A stretch of 64,000 nt of DNA from Homarus americanus (lineage: Eukaryota; Arthropoda; Malacostraca; Decapoda; Nephropidae): contig NW_024754732.1 of the NCBI RefSeq assembly GCF_018991925.1, positions 1,232,001-1,296,000 on the forward strand, written 5' to 3'. Below, piece by piece: positions 1-14,407 of the stretch. The notes beneath the pieces were generated by a model. It was not told the DNA's origin. It searched no databases and saw only the letters and a list, made by a program, of their open reading frames with translations. Both the position numbers and the translations under genes were made by a program. How positions within the stretch are numbered: position 1 is the stretch's first letter; each line of letters starts with the position of its first letter.

Positions 1-102
1 TTTATGTTTTGGGCAATTTTGGAACCCTGGGGGAAGAGGTGGAGTAGGCGGGGGGATGGGATGGCTGACGTTTAATTCCATAACATAAGTACATCCGACA
101 TG

Positions 103-128
103 AACCTAACCTAACCCAACCTAACCTA
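103..128. repeat. Short CCTAA (TTAGG) telomere-like run
   Basis: Four imperfect units of the arthropod telomere motif. Confidence 0.6.
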
Positions 129-674
129 AAATACCCATCTCTGCTAGCAACAGTAAGCTTAGACTTTTTACACTATACATCTATAAAGAACGTGATTAAA
201 AGTGACAAAAAAAACGAAATACTGCAAAGTTCTGAAGGGTTTCTATAACGCTGTAAATCTAAGAGTGAGTGTTTGTATTACTGTGACTTGAAATGAAAGA
301 AATTGCATGGGCGTGTCGTGTCCACTTTTACAAGACAAATGACCCATCTCCCCTTAGCTGACTGATAACACTTTGTTTACTCTGTGAAGACGTGTGAGGG
401 GTGACAGCATTCCTCGAAATATTTGCTACGAGAGATGAAGGATGATTGTGATGCTGTAAGGAGAGTAATGAGTCATTCCTCATCTGGTATATGACTGAAA
501 CAAACACACTCCGAGGGGAATCGTTGTCATTTTGTGTTTCTTTCTATCCCTGACTTCAAGAATCTAACTTAAATAGAATAACCACATCTCACGAGTCATC
601 AGTATATTTAATCATGAAGAATATATAAGATTTTTCAAGACTAGCAACAGTATTTATGTAAAGGGTTGCGTGTT
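129..674. other. No feature recognised
   Basis: Unique-looking AT-rich sequence; no exon or element that I can support. Confidence 0.5.
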
Positions 675-714
675 AGGTGAGGTGAGGTGAGGTGAGGTGA
701 GGTGAGGTGAGGTG
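675..714. repeat. (AGGTG)8 pentanucleotide array
   Basis: Perfect pentanucleotide repeat, read as a spurious minus-strand Thr/Ser/Pro/His frame. Confidence 0.9.
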
Positions 715-840
715 GTGACCTTGAGAGATACGAAAAAATAACTCTTGAGACGTGACAGTGGTGATGTAAGAGAAGGAGGTGTGACACAGGTTATGACAAT
801 GGTGATACAGGCTGGAGTAGGACGTGATGGCATGACGTGA

Positions 841-995
841 CGGTGATACAGGCAGGTGGGCAGGACAGTGACGGTGATACAGGCAGGTGGGCAGGACAGT
901 GACGGTGATACAGGCAGGTGGGCAGGACAGTGACGGTGATACAGGCAGGTGGGCAGGACAGTGACGGTGATACAGGCAGGTGGGCAGGACGGTGA
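841..995. repeat. 31-bp tandem repeat, five copies
   Basis: Units begin with CGGTGATACAGGCAGG at 841, 872, 903, 934 and 965, nearly identical. A degenerate copy precedes at about 806. Because 31 is not a multiple of three, all minus-strand frames stay open and mimic proteins. Confidence 0.9.
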
Positions 996-2290
996 CGCTG
1001 ACAGTGAAGACAAGCAAGACACAAACACCTGCAGGGGAAGATAATGTCAAGGGTTCAATAATAGACACAGTGACGCGGGGGAGAATCTGTTTTCCTTTTA
1101 ATATGAATGAAGTATCTGCGTCAGCTTACCCTATTGATGATGATGTTCACTAACTGACTGACCGGACTGGTTGACTAATTAGGTGACAGAACTTTTTGAT
1201 TAGTTCTCGCTGACGTATCTTTGAGGGGGGGGGACTCTTGCATTTGGTGGGTGTTGTTTTGTTATTGTTTTTCAGTGTTGTGTCGATAACTTTCACTCTT
1301 CCTGTGTATATATGTTATAGAATTACCAATCAATCTCTCTTATTCTCCTGTTTATCATATAGTTTAAGATTAGGTCCCATTTATTATTAATCAATTTCTT
1401 TTTTATAATTTTCGACTGCTCAGATAACAGGTTTTAACACAACTTTTTTTGGAAATACTGAGTGAAATATTAATTTGTTCTCTTATCACAAAGCTGTCTG
1501 AAACACACCTCCTCTTTTGGCTTATTGAAGGTGAAGTTAATATAATTGAGGATCCACCTGTCTGCTCCATATTAGTGCAGCAAAACAAGGATTATCGAGA
1601 GGCAGTTTTTGAAGATATGAAGGCGTACCCACTGGTCGATGACTGCATAAAAGCCAGATTCCATTAGTGGGTGGCAGAGACGTGGAGTTCTCTGCCCACG
1701 GCGTCTCTTTGTCATCCAGTTCTTGCTTTTATGTTCATTTTTTATTCTATTTTATATTATTTCTCTGTTCATTTGCTTTGGTATTATTTCTCCTTTCTTT
1801 TTGGACTTTTTTCACAATCATTATTCATTTACAATATAGTTTTATGGGTAATTTTGTTCAATATGTATTATCAATTTTTTTCCTGTATTCTGGTTTTATG
1901 TATTTTCTATGTATTAACCTTCGTTCAGATGATATACAGTATTTACATTATCTAATTCATGTAGAGTTTTACTTCTTGGTGGCTTAAATACCGAACATAT
2001 TTCGCGTAAAGGTCCACTACACTCACTAAAGCGACTCTGTGTGTGGACAAGGAAGGTAAGAGAATTACTTTCACTGGAATTATGTTGACCTCTAGATATT
2101 TGGTCACAACTCGGTCTTTAAAGGTACAGGTGGCGATAGTGCATCAATTATTCAGTGAATTTTTTCCCAGTATAAGTAGAGGCTGATGTGGATTACGTGG
2201 ATGACACAGGAAATGGTGGTGGTGATGAGGCAAGTGGGGGCAAGCATAAAGCTACGGCAGTACTTTAAACTCGCCTCTCTAATGTATACG

Positions 2291-2291
<1 letters not shown>
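996..2291. other. Mostly unassigned
   Basis: Apart from the possible coding remnant at 1449-1740, no exon or element is recognised; 1730-1990 is T-rich. Confidence 0.5.
1449..1740 (+). pseudogene. Possible short coding remnant, unidentified
   Basis: One frame reads FWLIEGEVNIIEDPPVCSIL, QNKDYREAVFEDMKAYPLVD and DDCIKARFH, meets a TAG at 1665, and continues WVAETWSSLPTASLCHP in the same frame. Composition on both sides of the stop looks like one protein segment interrupted by a nonsense change. I do not recognise the family. It could be a transposable-element fragment or chance. Confidence 0.25.

Positions 2292-2339
<48 letters not shown>
2292..2339. repeat. (CA)n microsatellite
   Basis: About 24 uninterrupted CA units. 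Confidence 0.95.
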
Positions 2340-2341
<2 letters not shown>

Positions 2342-4729
2342 ACGTAATTAAAGGCAGAATTGTGTCCAGACATCCAGAGGTCAGCATAAACCCAGTGGAA
2401 GTAACTCTCGCTCACAGATGATTATTGACTCACTCCTGCTGGTAACAAAGGCTCCATCATCCCGTAATATTTCTCTACACATCGGACAGTTCATTATGGC
2501 CGTTGTAGAGGCAAGTCAACATATACGTCATGCTTTAAGATTCTTACTAGAGGCGTAAATAACTGATATTCATTAAACTCTCACAGAATGTCTTAATTCG
2601 CCGGGCCGTTTCCATGATAAGTTTAAAAAGTTCGAAATCCTCCTGCCATTTGGGGAATTAACGAGAAGTTTCCATCTGCAGCGGTGCAAAGTCCGGCTCT
2701 CTATACACATACAGTGAAGCTGAGCAGAGTTGGGTTATTGTACTGGTGGGTGTAATGGACGGTAAGGGCAGTGTGTATGTGTGTGTGTACGCAGGTGTCT
2801 GTCTGTCTGTCTTTCAGCACGATCAGGAGAAAGTTCTCAACCAAATAGATATCACATAACCTTAAAAACTACACAATATACTTCTGAAGTCAAAACAAAT
2901 GAAAAGACGGACAATAAAATACCCATCTTTATTGAACGAACCTTTAAGAAACAAATCCTAGTAATCTTTCCACTTCTAAGATACAGGAACTTTTCCTAAA
3001 CTCTCCTAACAGCTTTGGTATGAACAGAGGTACACGTCTGGGAGGATTACACTCTGGCATGAATAGTGGGAAGCCATTACTGGTGTGAGATATTCAAGAT
3101 GGTTGTCACTGGCGCCATGCTATCCAGTAACTCATCCTTATAGTCTATGTCTCGGTATAATCTAGTTAAACAATACTCTACCTACTTTATCATTATTTAC
3201 TTATTCCTTCTTCACATATAATCGTAGAATTTCCGTCAATTATAAGCTAAATGTAAACGCTGGTATAATCGGGTAATATTCTCTACCTGCCCCAAAAAAA
3301 CTCGTATAATTTGAGTGGTTGTGATGAAAGAAATCCATTTATTGGCTTCTCAGTTCTGTGAATTCCAATTTGGCGGGTTTTGTCGTCCCTTATAAACCTG
3401 GCAAAGAGAAGCGTTCACTGGTTAGGATCTGTCTGTCTGTCTGTCTGTCTGTCTGTTAATAGTGTGCTTTCCGGACTATAACTCGCGTCTCCCTCAGGGT
3501 AATAAAGTTTCCTTTTAATAATGGACGAACTGAATCGAGGGTTTAAGCTTATTTCGAAAACTGGGATTCTAACTCAATGCACCGATGATGGTGATATTGT
3601 GTTAAGGCCCTTGTCCCTTAGCTGGTGGATGATGACCCCTGTTGACCTCGGGATCACAGGAACGAAGGTCAAGGTCACCCATCAGGCTATACACAGACAA
3701 ACAGACAAAGAGACTGATCAAATATGTCGGTACTTGACTAAATATAATTTCTATATGGAGTTATTATGTGGCGTTTGTGGTATTTTATCAGTTGTGTGTA
3801 AGACTGTTGGACTAGGAAAAGTAAATATATGTGGACTTTATTCTCGTATAGCTAAACGAACGATTATATAGAGATGTTTACTTTTCCCCAGTGGGTTTTT
3901 AGGTAATATTTCATAATGTGCCTTGAAACATTTCTTAAAATAAACAGAGTGAGTGTTAGATATAATTCTTTACCCCTCCAGTACAGGGGCGCCACTTATA
4001 CTTTATTTGGTTAACGTTAGACGATTTTGTTCAGTAGAGAAGGGACCCCCGTACACTATTAGGGGTTAACTTAAATAAAAAAAAGTCACAAGTCTATAAA
4101 TGCCAGAAATATATCAGAAATGAATCTCCTCTGAAGGGAAATGTTGATAAATAACCTCACTAACGTTCTCCCCGGCTGCCTCGCCTGCTGGAGATTACCG
4201 TGAGTGGCGGCCCCAACTTGATGCACCAGTCTACTGATGTGTAAAACTAAGTTAGTGCCGAGCAGTCAGAGGCGCCGACAGCAGCAGCCCGCAAACATTT
4301 AACACAATCCTTAAACATCTCGTTCATCCTCTTCGTTAATCTTTATTGTGTGATTCTTTCTACTAGTTAAACATTTTGTATCACTTTTAACTAATAATGA
4401 AAAATATTTTACAACTGTACCAAATTTCCTATTAGACATTAAAATTATTCACTTCTAAAGAGAGACTCTTTGTTCAAATTAGTGTAAATCTTTTTTTTTA
4501 TTAGAGGCGCAGATAAGACCATTCCCCTTTATAACGCAACATATACAAAGACGTCAAGTATATCCGGCTGTAGTATTAATCTCTTATGATAGATACATAG
4601 TTATTACCGACGACACTTGAACAGTAAATATGTATTGGAATTACCATTATGCTTTGAGGAGTCATTGATATGATGTTTTAGTTGTCCGAACTTCGATGGT
4701 TAGGTTAGGCTAAGTCAGGTTAGATCAGG
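2340..4729. other. Unassigned; short (TCTG)n at 3429-3456
   Basis: A 117-codon open frame at 3521-3871 has no recognisable product. A GC-richer pocket at 4160-4290 could be a non-coding exon or 5' region, but nothing specific supports that. Confidence 0.45.
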
Positions 4730-4912
4730 CCAATAAACCTTCGAACCAATGAACCTTCGAACCAATGAACCTTCGAACCAATGAACCTTCGAACCAATGA
4801 ATCCTCGGGTCAATAAACCTCCAGGATAATAAACCTTCAGGCCAATGGACCTTGAGCAATGAATCTTTGAACCAATGAACTTTCGAATCAACGAACCTTC
4901 CAGCCAAAGAAC
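4730..4912. repeat. 16-bp tandem repeat (CCTTCGAACCAATGAA)
   Basis: Four good copies followed by about seven diverged ones. The unit contains TTCGAA, so the array carries repeated 6-bp palindromes. Confidence 0.85.
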
Positions 4913-7518
4913 CATCGGAAAATAAAACCATACCCAGAAATGCAACGATTTTTTGTTTTACAAGAATCTGATACATCTTGGTTTATCGTGATGCAGGAGG
5001 CGATCAGCGTATGATATCTAGGCATCGTTACTTGTGATATATTAAAATTGTTTCCCTTCGCTGTTGCCCGTCCAGTGAAATTCGCCATTTTTAGTGACTC
5101 GCTTCCGTGTGGTGAGAAAAACTGCCGACTCGTGATCTTACCGTAAATGTTGGGGTTTTATGGAATGTATTTTATATAAAGTGGTGTGTGTGTGTGTGTG
5201 TGGTAAAATCAAAATGTATTATTGTGTATGTGGGTTAAAGTATATAGGTATTTTCGACCCAAAGACTGTGAAAATTTTTTAAAATAATTGAAAAAGAAAA
5301 TTGTTGTTAAAAAAAAGACCAAACTAGACCAACAACTTTCATGACAGTTTAGTTTGTGATAATTTGTTGTTGTTTAAAGAATTTAGTTATTGCGAACAAC
5401 CTTTTGTTATAATAATTTTGTTTATTATTTCTAATATGATAATTGTTCTTAAATTTAGTGATCTATTAATGTTGCCTTACACGATTTTCCTTTAGAATTA
5501 TATAATTGCAGTAGTTAAAGAAAGAGCCGTCAGTTCATTGTTGATTAGTCAGGCCATAAAAGCAGAAGGTTCATTTAAAATACAAAAGACTTCAGAAAAG
5601 AATCACACACGTTTATGTTGTACTGCCGAGACAAAAGACTGTCGCTGAAGGTGTTGTGTGAAGGTCTATGAAACCCAAGAAAATATTACCCGCAGGACCT
5701 AACATTTATCATTCCTCTCCTGGAACTTTTTTTTCACTCTTATGAACAAAAGTGAATTAGAAACATAATAATGGTGGTGATTAAGGTGGCACTCTCCTGG
5801 TGGTGGCAGGCGGATGTCACGTAGCAAAGTTGGAGAAAACTTCTGTAATTCTTGAAGGAGAGAGTGTTATGACTGCTGATAAGATGTCTGAAAAACATGT
5901 TGAAACACCGAGCCAGACATCAGGGACTTGAGAACAGGAAGACAGACAGTTGCATGCGAGTGTGGAGACGTGTGTTTGAAAGTGTTTGTGTAGACAGAAT
6001 GTTGAATAAGGCCGCTCCGTGCCTCCCACGCGCTGCTTCACGTCCACAGAAAGGAAGAGCAAGTTATCGCATCCAGACGACCAGCTGACAACTTCATGTC
6101 AATAAACAGAAAGGAATGTCAATAGTGAGGCAACCTGTTACCATTGAATTACCAACATCGAGTGTAACTAATATTATTAAACGAACTGATTCCAGGTTAA
6201 GAATTAATAATAATATCAAGTAATAGTTCACTAAGGCTCCCCATGTACAGAGCCTCCCTCACTCTTGTCTCCTGAGTCTCACCGACTCATACAGTGTCTC
6301 TTAAGTCTCTTCATCACTTCTATACATCATACAGTCTGTTGTTATTTTGGTTCTTCAGACCCTAAGTGTTTACAACATTAACTCCTAACTTGGCCTGAGG
6401 TCTTACTCAATCGTTTCTTTTCTTGCTTCTACATGTTGTGGTTAACAGGTATCTGTATATGATTATTTTAGTAATAAAGTTATATAATTGTATTTAACTA
6501 AATTCAGCAACTGTTGACAAAATAATGAAGTGTCAGGGATATTCACCACCTCTGCTCTCCTGTACAACCGATAACACAATTGCTATCTAGGAGTGAAAGC
6601 CAAGTAGTTTCTTTAAGTTAATTTTGGGTGACTGGTGGGTGGAGGGTATGTTTACACTGGGCTCAGGCAGATAGGTTAACACCCCTTACAGCTCAACCAT
6701 TGTCTATGTGTCACATTATGGTAACCCTCCAGCGTCTGACCAACCATTTATGCAATGCCTCAACTATCCATTTACAGCCTTAAGACGTCATGATATTCAC
6801 TTCTAAGGACTTAACACAGATATCACTCTCCGCCCACACACATTTTTCACCTCATCCTTCTATTTCCTTCTTGAATTTCCCTTCCCCTCGTAAGTATCAA
6901 CTTGATCTTTCTAAATAATCTGTCACATCCCGTTTTCTCAACACATCTACACCCCTTAAACACACCCTAACCAGCACCTCCCTCACGTCATTGTCTCCTT
7001 ATTTTCCTTCTCAGCAACTTATAGACAATTCTCTCCTCAGTCACTCAAGTCGCCACTCTGTTACAAACAACCCATCACCCTATACCATACCACGTAAGGT
7101 CACATAAGGTCAAACAAAACCATACACACTCACTGATGTAACTATCAAATTTAAACATCAATATCTATTTCTTTCTCGGTTGAATTCAATATTGCAATGA
7201 CTCTCACAGGTGACGGACAGGTGTAAGAACAGATGTCAGTCACGAATTTCCTGTTAAAAAATTATATACTTTGTGATATCTTTTTAGGCATGACAGGTAT
7301 TTCGTTGTTGATGTCTCGTCTGGATGCTGGAGGGGACATTTTTGTGATATGTTAAAGTGGCAGTAACGATGGCTTGACCCTTGTTGCATGTTAAGAGAAA
7401 GTGGTTTGGGGTTGTATGTTTTGAAGTGTTTTGACAGTGAGCTACAAACACTCTCTGGCAACAACATAAAACACTTTTTTTTTACAAACACTCGGAGATA
7501 TAAAAGTTTTGTAAATGT

Positions 7519-7520
<2 letters not shown>
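4913..7520. other. No gene recognised
   Basis: AT-rich sequence with short (TG)n at 5183-5202. The stretch 6830-7130 is pyrimidine-rich. Open frames at 5817-6088 on both strands are unconvincing. Confidence 0.5.

Positions 7521-7552
<32 letters not shown>
7521..7552. repeat. (AC)16 microsatellite
   Basis: Uninterrupted AC array. Confidence 0.95.
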
Positions 7553-7555
<3 letters not shown>

Positions 7556-7569
7556 CATACATAATGCTC

Positions 7570-7900
7570 CCGGGTCTTTCTTCCTCCTCTTCCCTCCCCT
7601 TCCTCTTTTTCTCCTCATCTGATTTTCCTCTTCGTCTGCTTCTTACCTTCTTGTCTGCTTTTTCTTTCTCGTCTGCTTTTACCTCTCCATCCTATATTCT
7701 TCTCTATATCATTTTTTCCTCCTCATCCTATTTTTTATCCACCCTTTTTTCCTTCTCTATCTTAACTTTCTTCCCAAACTTCTTTTTCCTCCCCATCTTT
7801 TTCCTCCCCGTCGTGTTTTTCCTCCCCTTCTTTTTCCTCCCCTTCTTTTTCCTCCCTGTCTTCTTTTTTCCTCCTCATCGTGTTTCTCTCTGTCCTCCTC
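7570..7900. repeat. Polypyrimidine tract with TTCCTCCCC repeats
   Basis: Over 300 nt of almost pure C/T on the + strand, with repeated TTTTTCCTCCCC units at 7780-7870. The long frames across it are composition artefacts. Confidence 0.8.
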
Positions 7901-8467
7901 CTTTACCACACTGGAGAGAGAACTGCCTCTACCAGGGGACGTCGATGTCACAGCAAGTTATTCACGACCCACATAACACTCTTACGAAACAGAGGAACCA
8001 CGACCTGTGTGATGCTGTTATGAGAGGGCGTCTATCTGTACCTGACCTCTTACCCAAACATGGTAGTCACTTTGAGCCTTTACTGGCCCTCCTGACGGTA
8101 GTTGTACAGGCATGAACCCCACTACCAATAACAAAACCTTTTATCCTCTTATTCGAGACAGTACCGAACCTAAAATGAGATACTACTTGGCTATCTATAG
8201 GGTAAACAAGTGGTTCGAAGTCTCTTTACCAGTAGCTTTTGTATCACGTGTGTCAGTGGGAGTTTTTTTTGGTCGTGGACAGAGATGAGTTGGAGGTTCT
8301 TAGAGGTTAGAGAGGGAGTGTGGATCTGTGGCAACCCAGTTAGCTGTATTAAAGAGTCGGAGTATCGATTGGTGGTTCGTTGACACTCGATGGTGAATGA
8401 ATTTATCACTTATGGTTTTATAGTGTGAACTGCTCTCTCTCTCTCTCTCTCTCTAAAAAACCTCAGT

Positions 8468-10694
<2,227 letters not shown>

Positions 10695-11464
10695 GAGCCA
10701 ATAAGAGATAGAGTGAGAGGAGCCAATAAGAGATAGAGTGAGAGGAGCCAATAAGAGATAGAGTGAGAGGAGCCAATAAGAGATAGAGTGAGAGGAGCAC
10801 AGAGATAGAGGGAGAGGAGCTAAGGAGATAGAGGAGAGGAGCTAATAAGAGATAGAGGAGAGGAGCTACAGAGAGAGGAGAAGAGCTAATAAGAGATAGA
10901 GGAGAGGGAGCTAATAAGAGATAGAGGAGAGGAGCCACAGAGATAGAGTGAGGAGCTACAGAGATAGAGGAGAGGAGAGCTACAGAGAGTAGAGGAGAGG
11001 AGCCACAGAGATAGAGGAGGAGCCACAGAGTAGAGGGAGAGGAGCTGGCTAAGAGATAGGAGGAGAGGAGCCATTAAGAGAGAGAGTGAGAGGAGCCATT
11101 AAGAGATAGAGGAGAGGAGCTAAGAGATAGAGGAGAGAGCCAATAAGAGATAGAGGAGAGGAGCCAATAAGAGATAGGGAGGAGAGGAGCCAATAAGAGA
11201 TAGAGTGAGAGGAGCCAATAAGAGATAGAGTGAGAGGAGCCAATAAGAGATAGAGTGAGAGGAGCCAATAAGAGATAGAGTGAGAGGAGCCAATAAGAGA
11301 TAGAGTGAGAGGAGCCAATAAGAGATAGAGTGAGAGGAGCCAATAAGAGATAGAGTGAGAGGAGCCAATAAGAGATAGAGTGAGAGGAGCCAATAAGAGA
11401 TAGAGTGAGAGGAGCCAATAAGAGATAGAGTGAGAGGAGCCAATAAGAGATAGAGTGAGAGTGA
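10695..11464. repeat. 25-bp purine-rich minisatellite, about 770 bp
   Basis: The unit is AGCCAATAAGAGATAGAGTG plus AGAGG. Near-perfect copies run at both ends (10695-10800 and 11185-11464); the centre is shuffled with deletions. All minus-strand frames are open because the unit lacks stops, producing long false Ser/Leu-rich proteins. Confidence 0.95.
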
Positions 11465-11606
11465 GGAATGCGGGGAAGCGTGACATTGGTGGGACGAGTT
11501 TAGGTCGACGGGAAAAACATTGGCAATGAGGAGAGGATGTGCTGAGGTGATGGAGGGGGTCAGACCATAACACAAAACGGAAGATATTATTGACGGAAAG
11601 GACCAT

Positions 11607-11608
<2 letters not shown>

Positions 11609-11645
<37 letters not shown>

Positions 11646-11821
11646 GTCCAGATGAGAGAAAGAAAATATGTGACTAAAAAAGATAAATGAAAGGTAAATC
11701 TTAGACTTATTTAGGTTGAGGAAAAAAGTGGAGCAAGATAGTGAGATTTATGAAGGAAGAGCAGACGGGAGGCGAAAAGAGGAGAGCAGCAGAGGCAAGA
11801 ACGAAAGAGAGGAGTGTGGAG

Positions 11822-11869
<48 letters not shown>

Positions 11870-11972
11870 CTGAGGAACGTCTTGTAAGAGAGCAGCAGAC
11901 AGGTGAATGGAGGAGGGCAAAGCAAAAAGAAGAAGAAGAGAGGAGGAGGAGGAGGAAGAGGAGGAGGAGAGA
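11609..11972. repeat. Purine-rich block with two (GA)n arrays and (AGG)n
   Basis: (GA)17 at 11609-11643, (GA)20 at 11826-11865 and AGG-rich sequence at 11925-11972. The + strand is almost entirely purine. Confidence 0.9.
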
Positions 11973-12388
11973 ATGTAGAAGGACAGGTGAGGCGGGCGAA
12001 CAGGTAAACCAGGTGTTGTTGTTTCGAGCTACTGTGAGACGGTTGAGTAAATAGTCTGATGAATTTATGATAATACTGATAGATAAGGACTTCTCTCTCT
12101 CTCTCTCGTCATATAAATCATCATCCTTCCTCCTACCTGCTCAGAACCCTTCCTTGTACATGGTCATCCAATATCCTTAACCTGGATGCTGGGGCTTAAG
12201 CAATGGAGCCTTGCTGGAATTCACGATGCCCCTTGATATGGACCAATATTCCTCACAACGAGCATTTTTTTTTTCAGGGGATTCGTACGTGCTAGTACCT
12301 TGTATGGGATGTATTATATGAAGATTAGAATGTTGTTATACTCGTATCTCTGTTATATAAAGGCCTAATGAGATTTCCCTTCCATTCC

Positions 12389-12472
12389 CTTCTCTCCCTC
12401 TCCCCCTCTCCCTCCCTCTCCCTCCCTCTCCCTCCCTCTCTCCCTCTCCCCCTCTCCCTCCCTCCCTCTCTC
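12389..12472. repeat. CTCCC-rich polypyrimidine repeat
   Basis: Irregular CTCCCTCC units over 84 nt. Confidence 0.85.
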
Positions 12473-12594
12473 ACACCTTTTGCTTGCTTCAGTCAGGTTC
12501 CTCTTGTTTACATTTTCTAATTTTGTTTTGTCATAATTATTGCTTTGCTAAATATCATTAGAATAATTTTACTTCGAATTAGAGGAAAACAAAG

Positions 12595-12641
12595 TGTGTG
12601 TGTGTGTGTGTGTGTGGGTGTGTGTGTGTGTGTGTGTGTGT

Positions 12642-12703
<62 letters not shown>
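12595..12703. repeat. (TG)n array with GGG interruptions
   Basis: 109 nt of TG with two GGG interruptions near 12616 and 12642. Potential Z-DNA. Confidence 0.95.
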
Positions 12704-12705
<2 letters not shown>

Positions 12706-13035
12706 TGCCTTTGGTCTTATCTGGACACATGTGATAAGACAAACTGTACTGTTGAAGTGTTTTTGTACTGCAGGATAGGAATAATGTTACCTTTCTATAT
12801 CATATAATTTATCAGTGTTTATTATACTCATTTTATTCCCAGGAGATAACTTAATTTATCACTTTTTTCATAATTAATTGTGGTAGATTAAGGGAAATTT
12901 TTAATTATTAATTCACATAAGCCACGTCATACTAAGAAAAAAAGCAAACAATTAAATTATCTTTATCTTCCGTAAGTTATCATAATATGGACTAAAATCC
13001 TCATTAAAACAATCCATGTATATTTCCAGTTACAA

Positions 13036-13037
<2 letters not shown>

Positions 13038-13070
<33 letters not shown>

Positions 13071-13078
13071 AGAGAGAA
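13038..13078. repeat. (GA)n microsatellite
   Basis: GA array with one interruption. Confidence 0.9.
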
Positions 13079-13267
13079 GGTGACGAAGGAGAAACCGTAG
13101 AACAAAGAGATTGGGCAAATGACAGGGTCAGTGGGAGCGGAACAGCCCTGAGCCAAATATCTGGCAGGATATGTCACTCCAGGCGACTGGTGTCCCTTTA
13201 CCACACGCATGACGACCGGCGGAGGCGCTCTTGACGCTTGATGGCCGTGTGTAGCGGTGAGGAACGC

Positions 13268-13495
13268 ATTGTTGTGTAGAGGCAGGGGTCATGGTGCTGT
13301 GTAGAGGCGGGGTCATGGTGCTGTGTGTAGAGGTGGGGTCATGGTGCTGTGTAGAGGTGGGGTCATGGTGCTGTGTAGAGGTAGGGTTCACGGTGCTGTG
13401 TAGAGGTAGGGTTCACGGTGCTGTGTAGAGGTAGGGTTCACGGTGCTGTGTAGAGGTGGGGGTCATGGTGCTGTGTAGAGGCGGGGATCATGGTG
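13268..13495. repeat. 24-bp tandem repeat (GGGGTCATGGTGCTGTGTAG)
   Basis: About nine copies alternating between GGTCATGG and GTTCACGG subtypes. The 24-bp period keeps one frame throughout. Diverged copies of the GTGCTGTGTAGAG core recur to about 13800. Confidence 0.9.
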
Positions 13496-14367
13496 CTATG
13501 GCTTCGGGGGCGTTGCTGTGTTAGGGTCGGGTTTTATGTTGCGTCGTGGGTCAAGTACCGTGAAGATGCAGGAACGTGCTCTTGTTTAGTGCCTGGAGAC
13601 AACGTGTTTACAGCAGTGGGTGACCTCTTGTTGTGCAGCGGTATTGCCATGTTACAGCTGTGAGCATTGTGCTGTGTCGTAGCGTTAGGGTTCTTATTAT
13701 ATGTAGTTTGTCGGGAGGAATATAGTGCTGTGTAGAGGTTGAATCATGCTGTTGTGTAGAGATGAAGGTCATAATTTGGTGTAGCGGTGAAAGTAATATT
13801 GTTATGTGACGTTATTGTGTAGCTGAGGGGGGTTGTTGTGTTCCTAGCATGTCTGAGCTTGTGGAAATGCTTAGCCATGTTGAGCGTCAATGGAAGTTGT
13901 AACGTTACTCAAGCAACTGACGTCGCTCGTAAAAAGCTTGGCCCAGATGGAACTGTAATATAGTCGTGTTTTTACCAGTGCTGAAGTTTTTGAACCGATA
14001 CTGAGAAAAATTTAATAAATACAATATATTTGGTATTTTTTTCTACACCCGGGGTTAACAAAAGCTCAGTGTACAGTACAGATTTGGAAGCCGCTGTACG
14101 ATAAATCCCTCTGGATGTGGCCAATACGTTTCTCCAATGCTTGGCTGCCGGGTGTTGCCGGTCCTCTCGCCTCCTGTAACAGTGTTGCCCAATATTTTGT
14201 CACAGAAGTCAAAACAAACATTGATCCCTCGTAGAAGCGTTTAATATACGTCGATTGTTTGGGTAAAAAAGTTAGATGTTAAAAACTTTTTCCATAACTC
14301 TTATATCCTGTCCCTTTTATTGTTTTCCTCAGTGAGTTTGTATGAAACTTCAGGAATGTGGGGATTA

Positions 14368-14407
<40 letters not shown>

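Noticed and set aside
3521..3871. 117-codon open frame
   Set aside because: Contains simple ACAGACAAACAGACAAAG sequence and GGTCAAGGTCACC-type repeats; no recognisable product.
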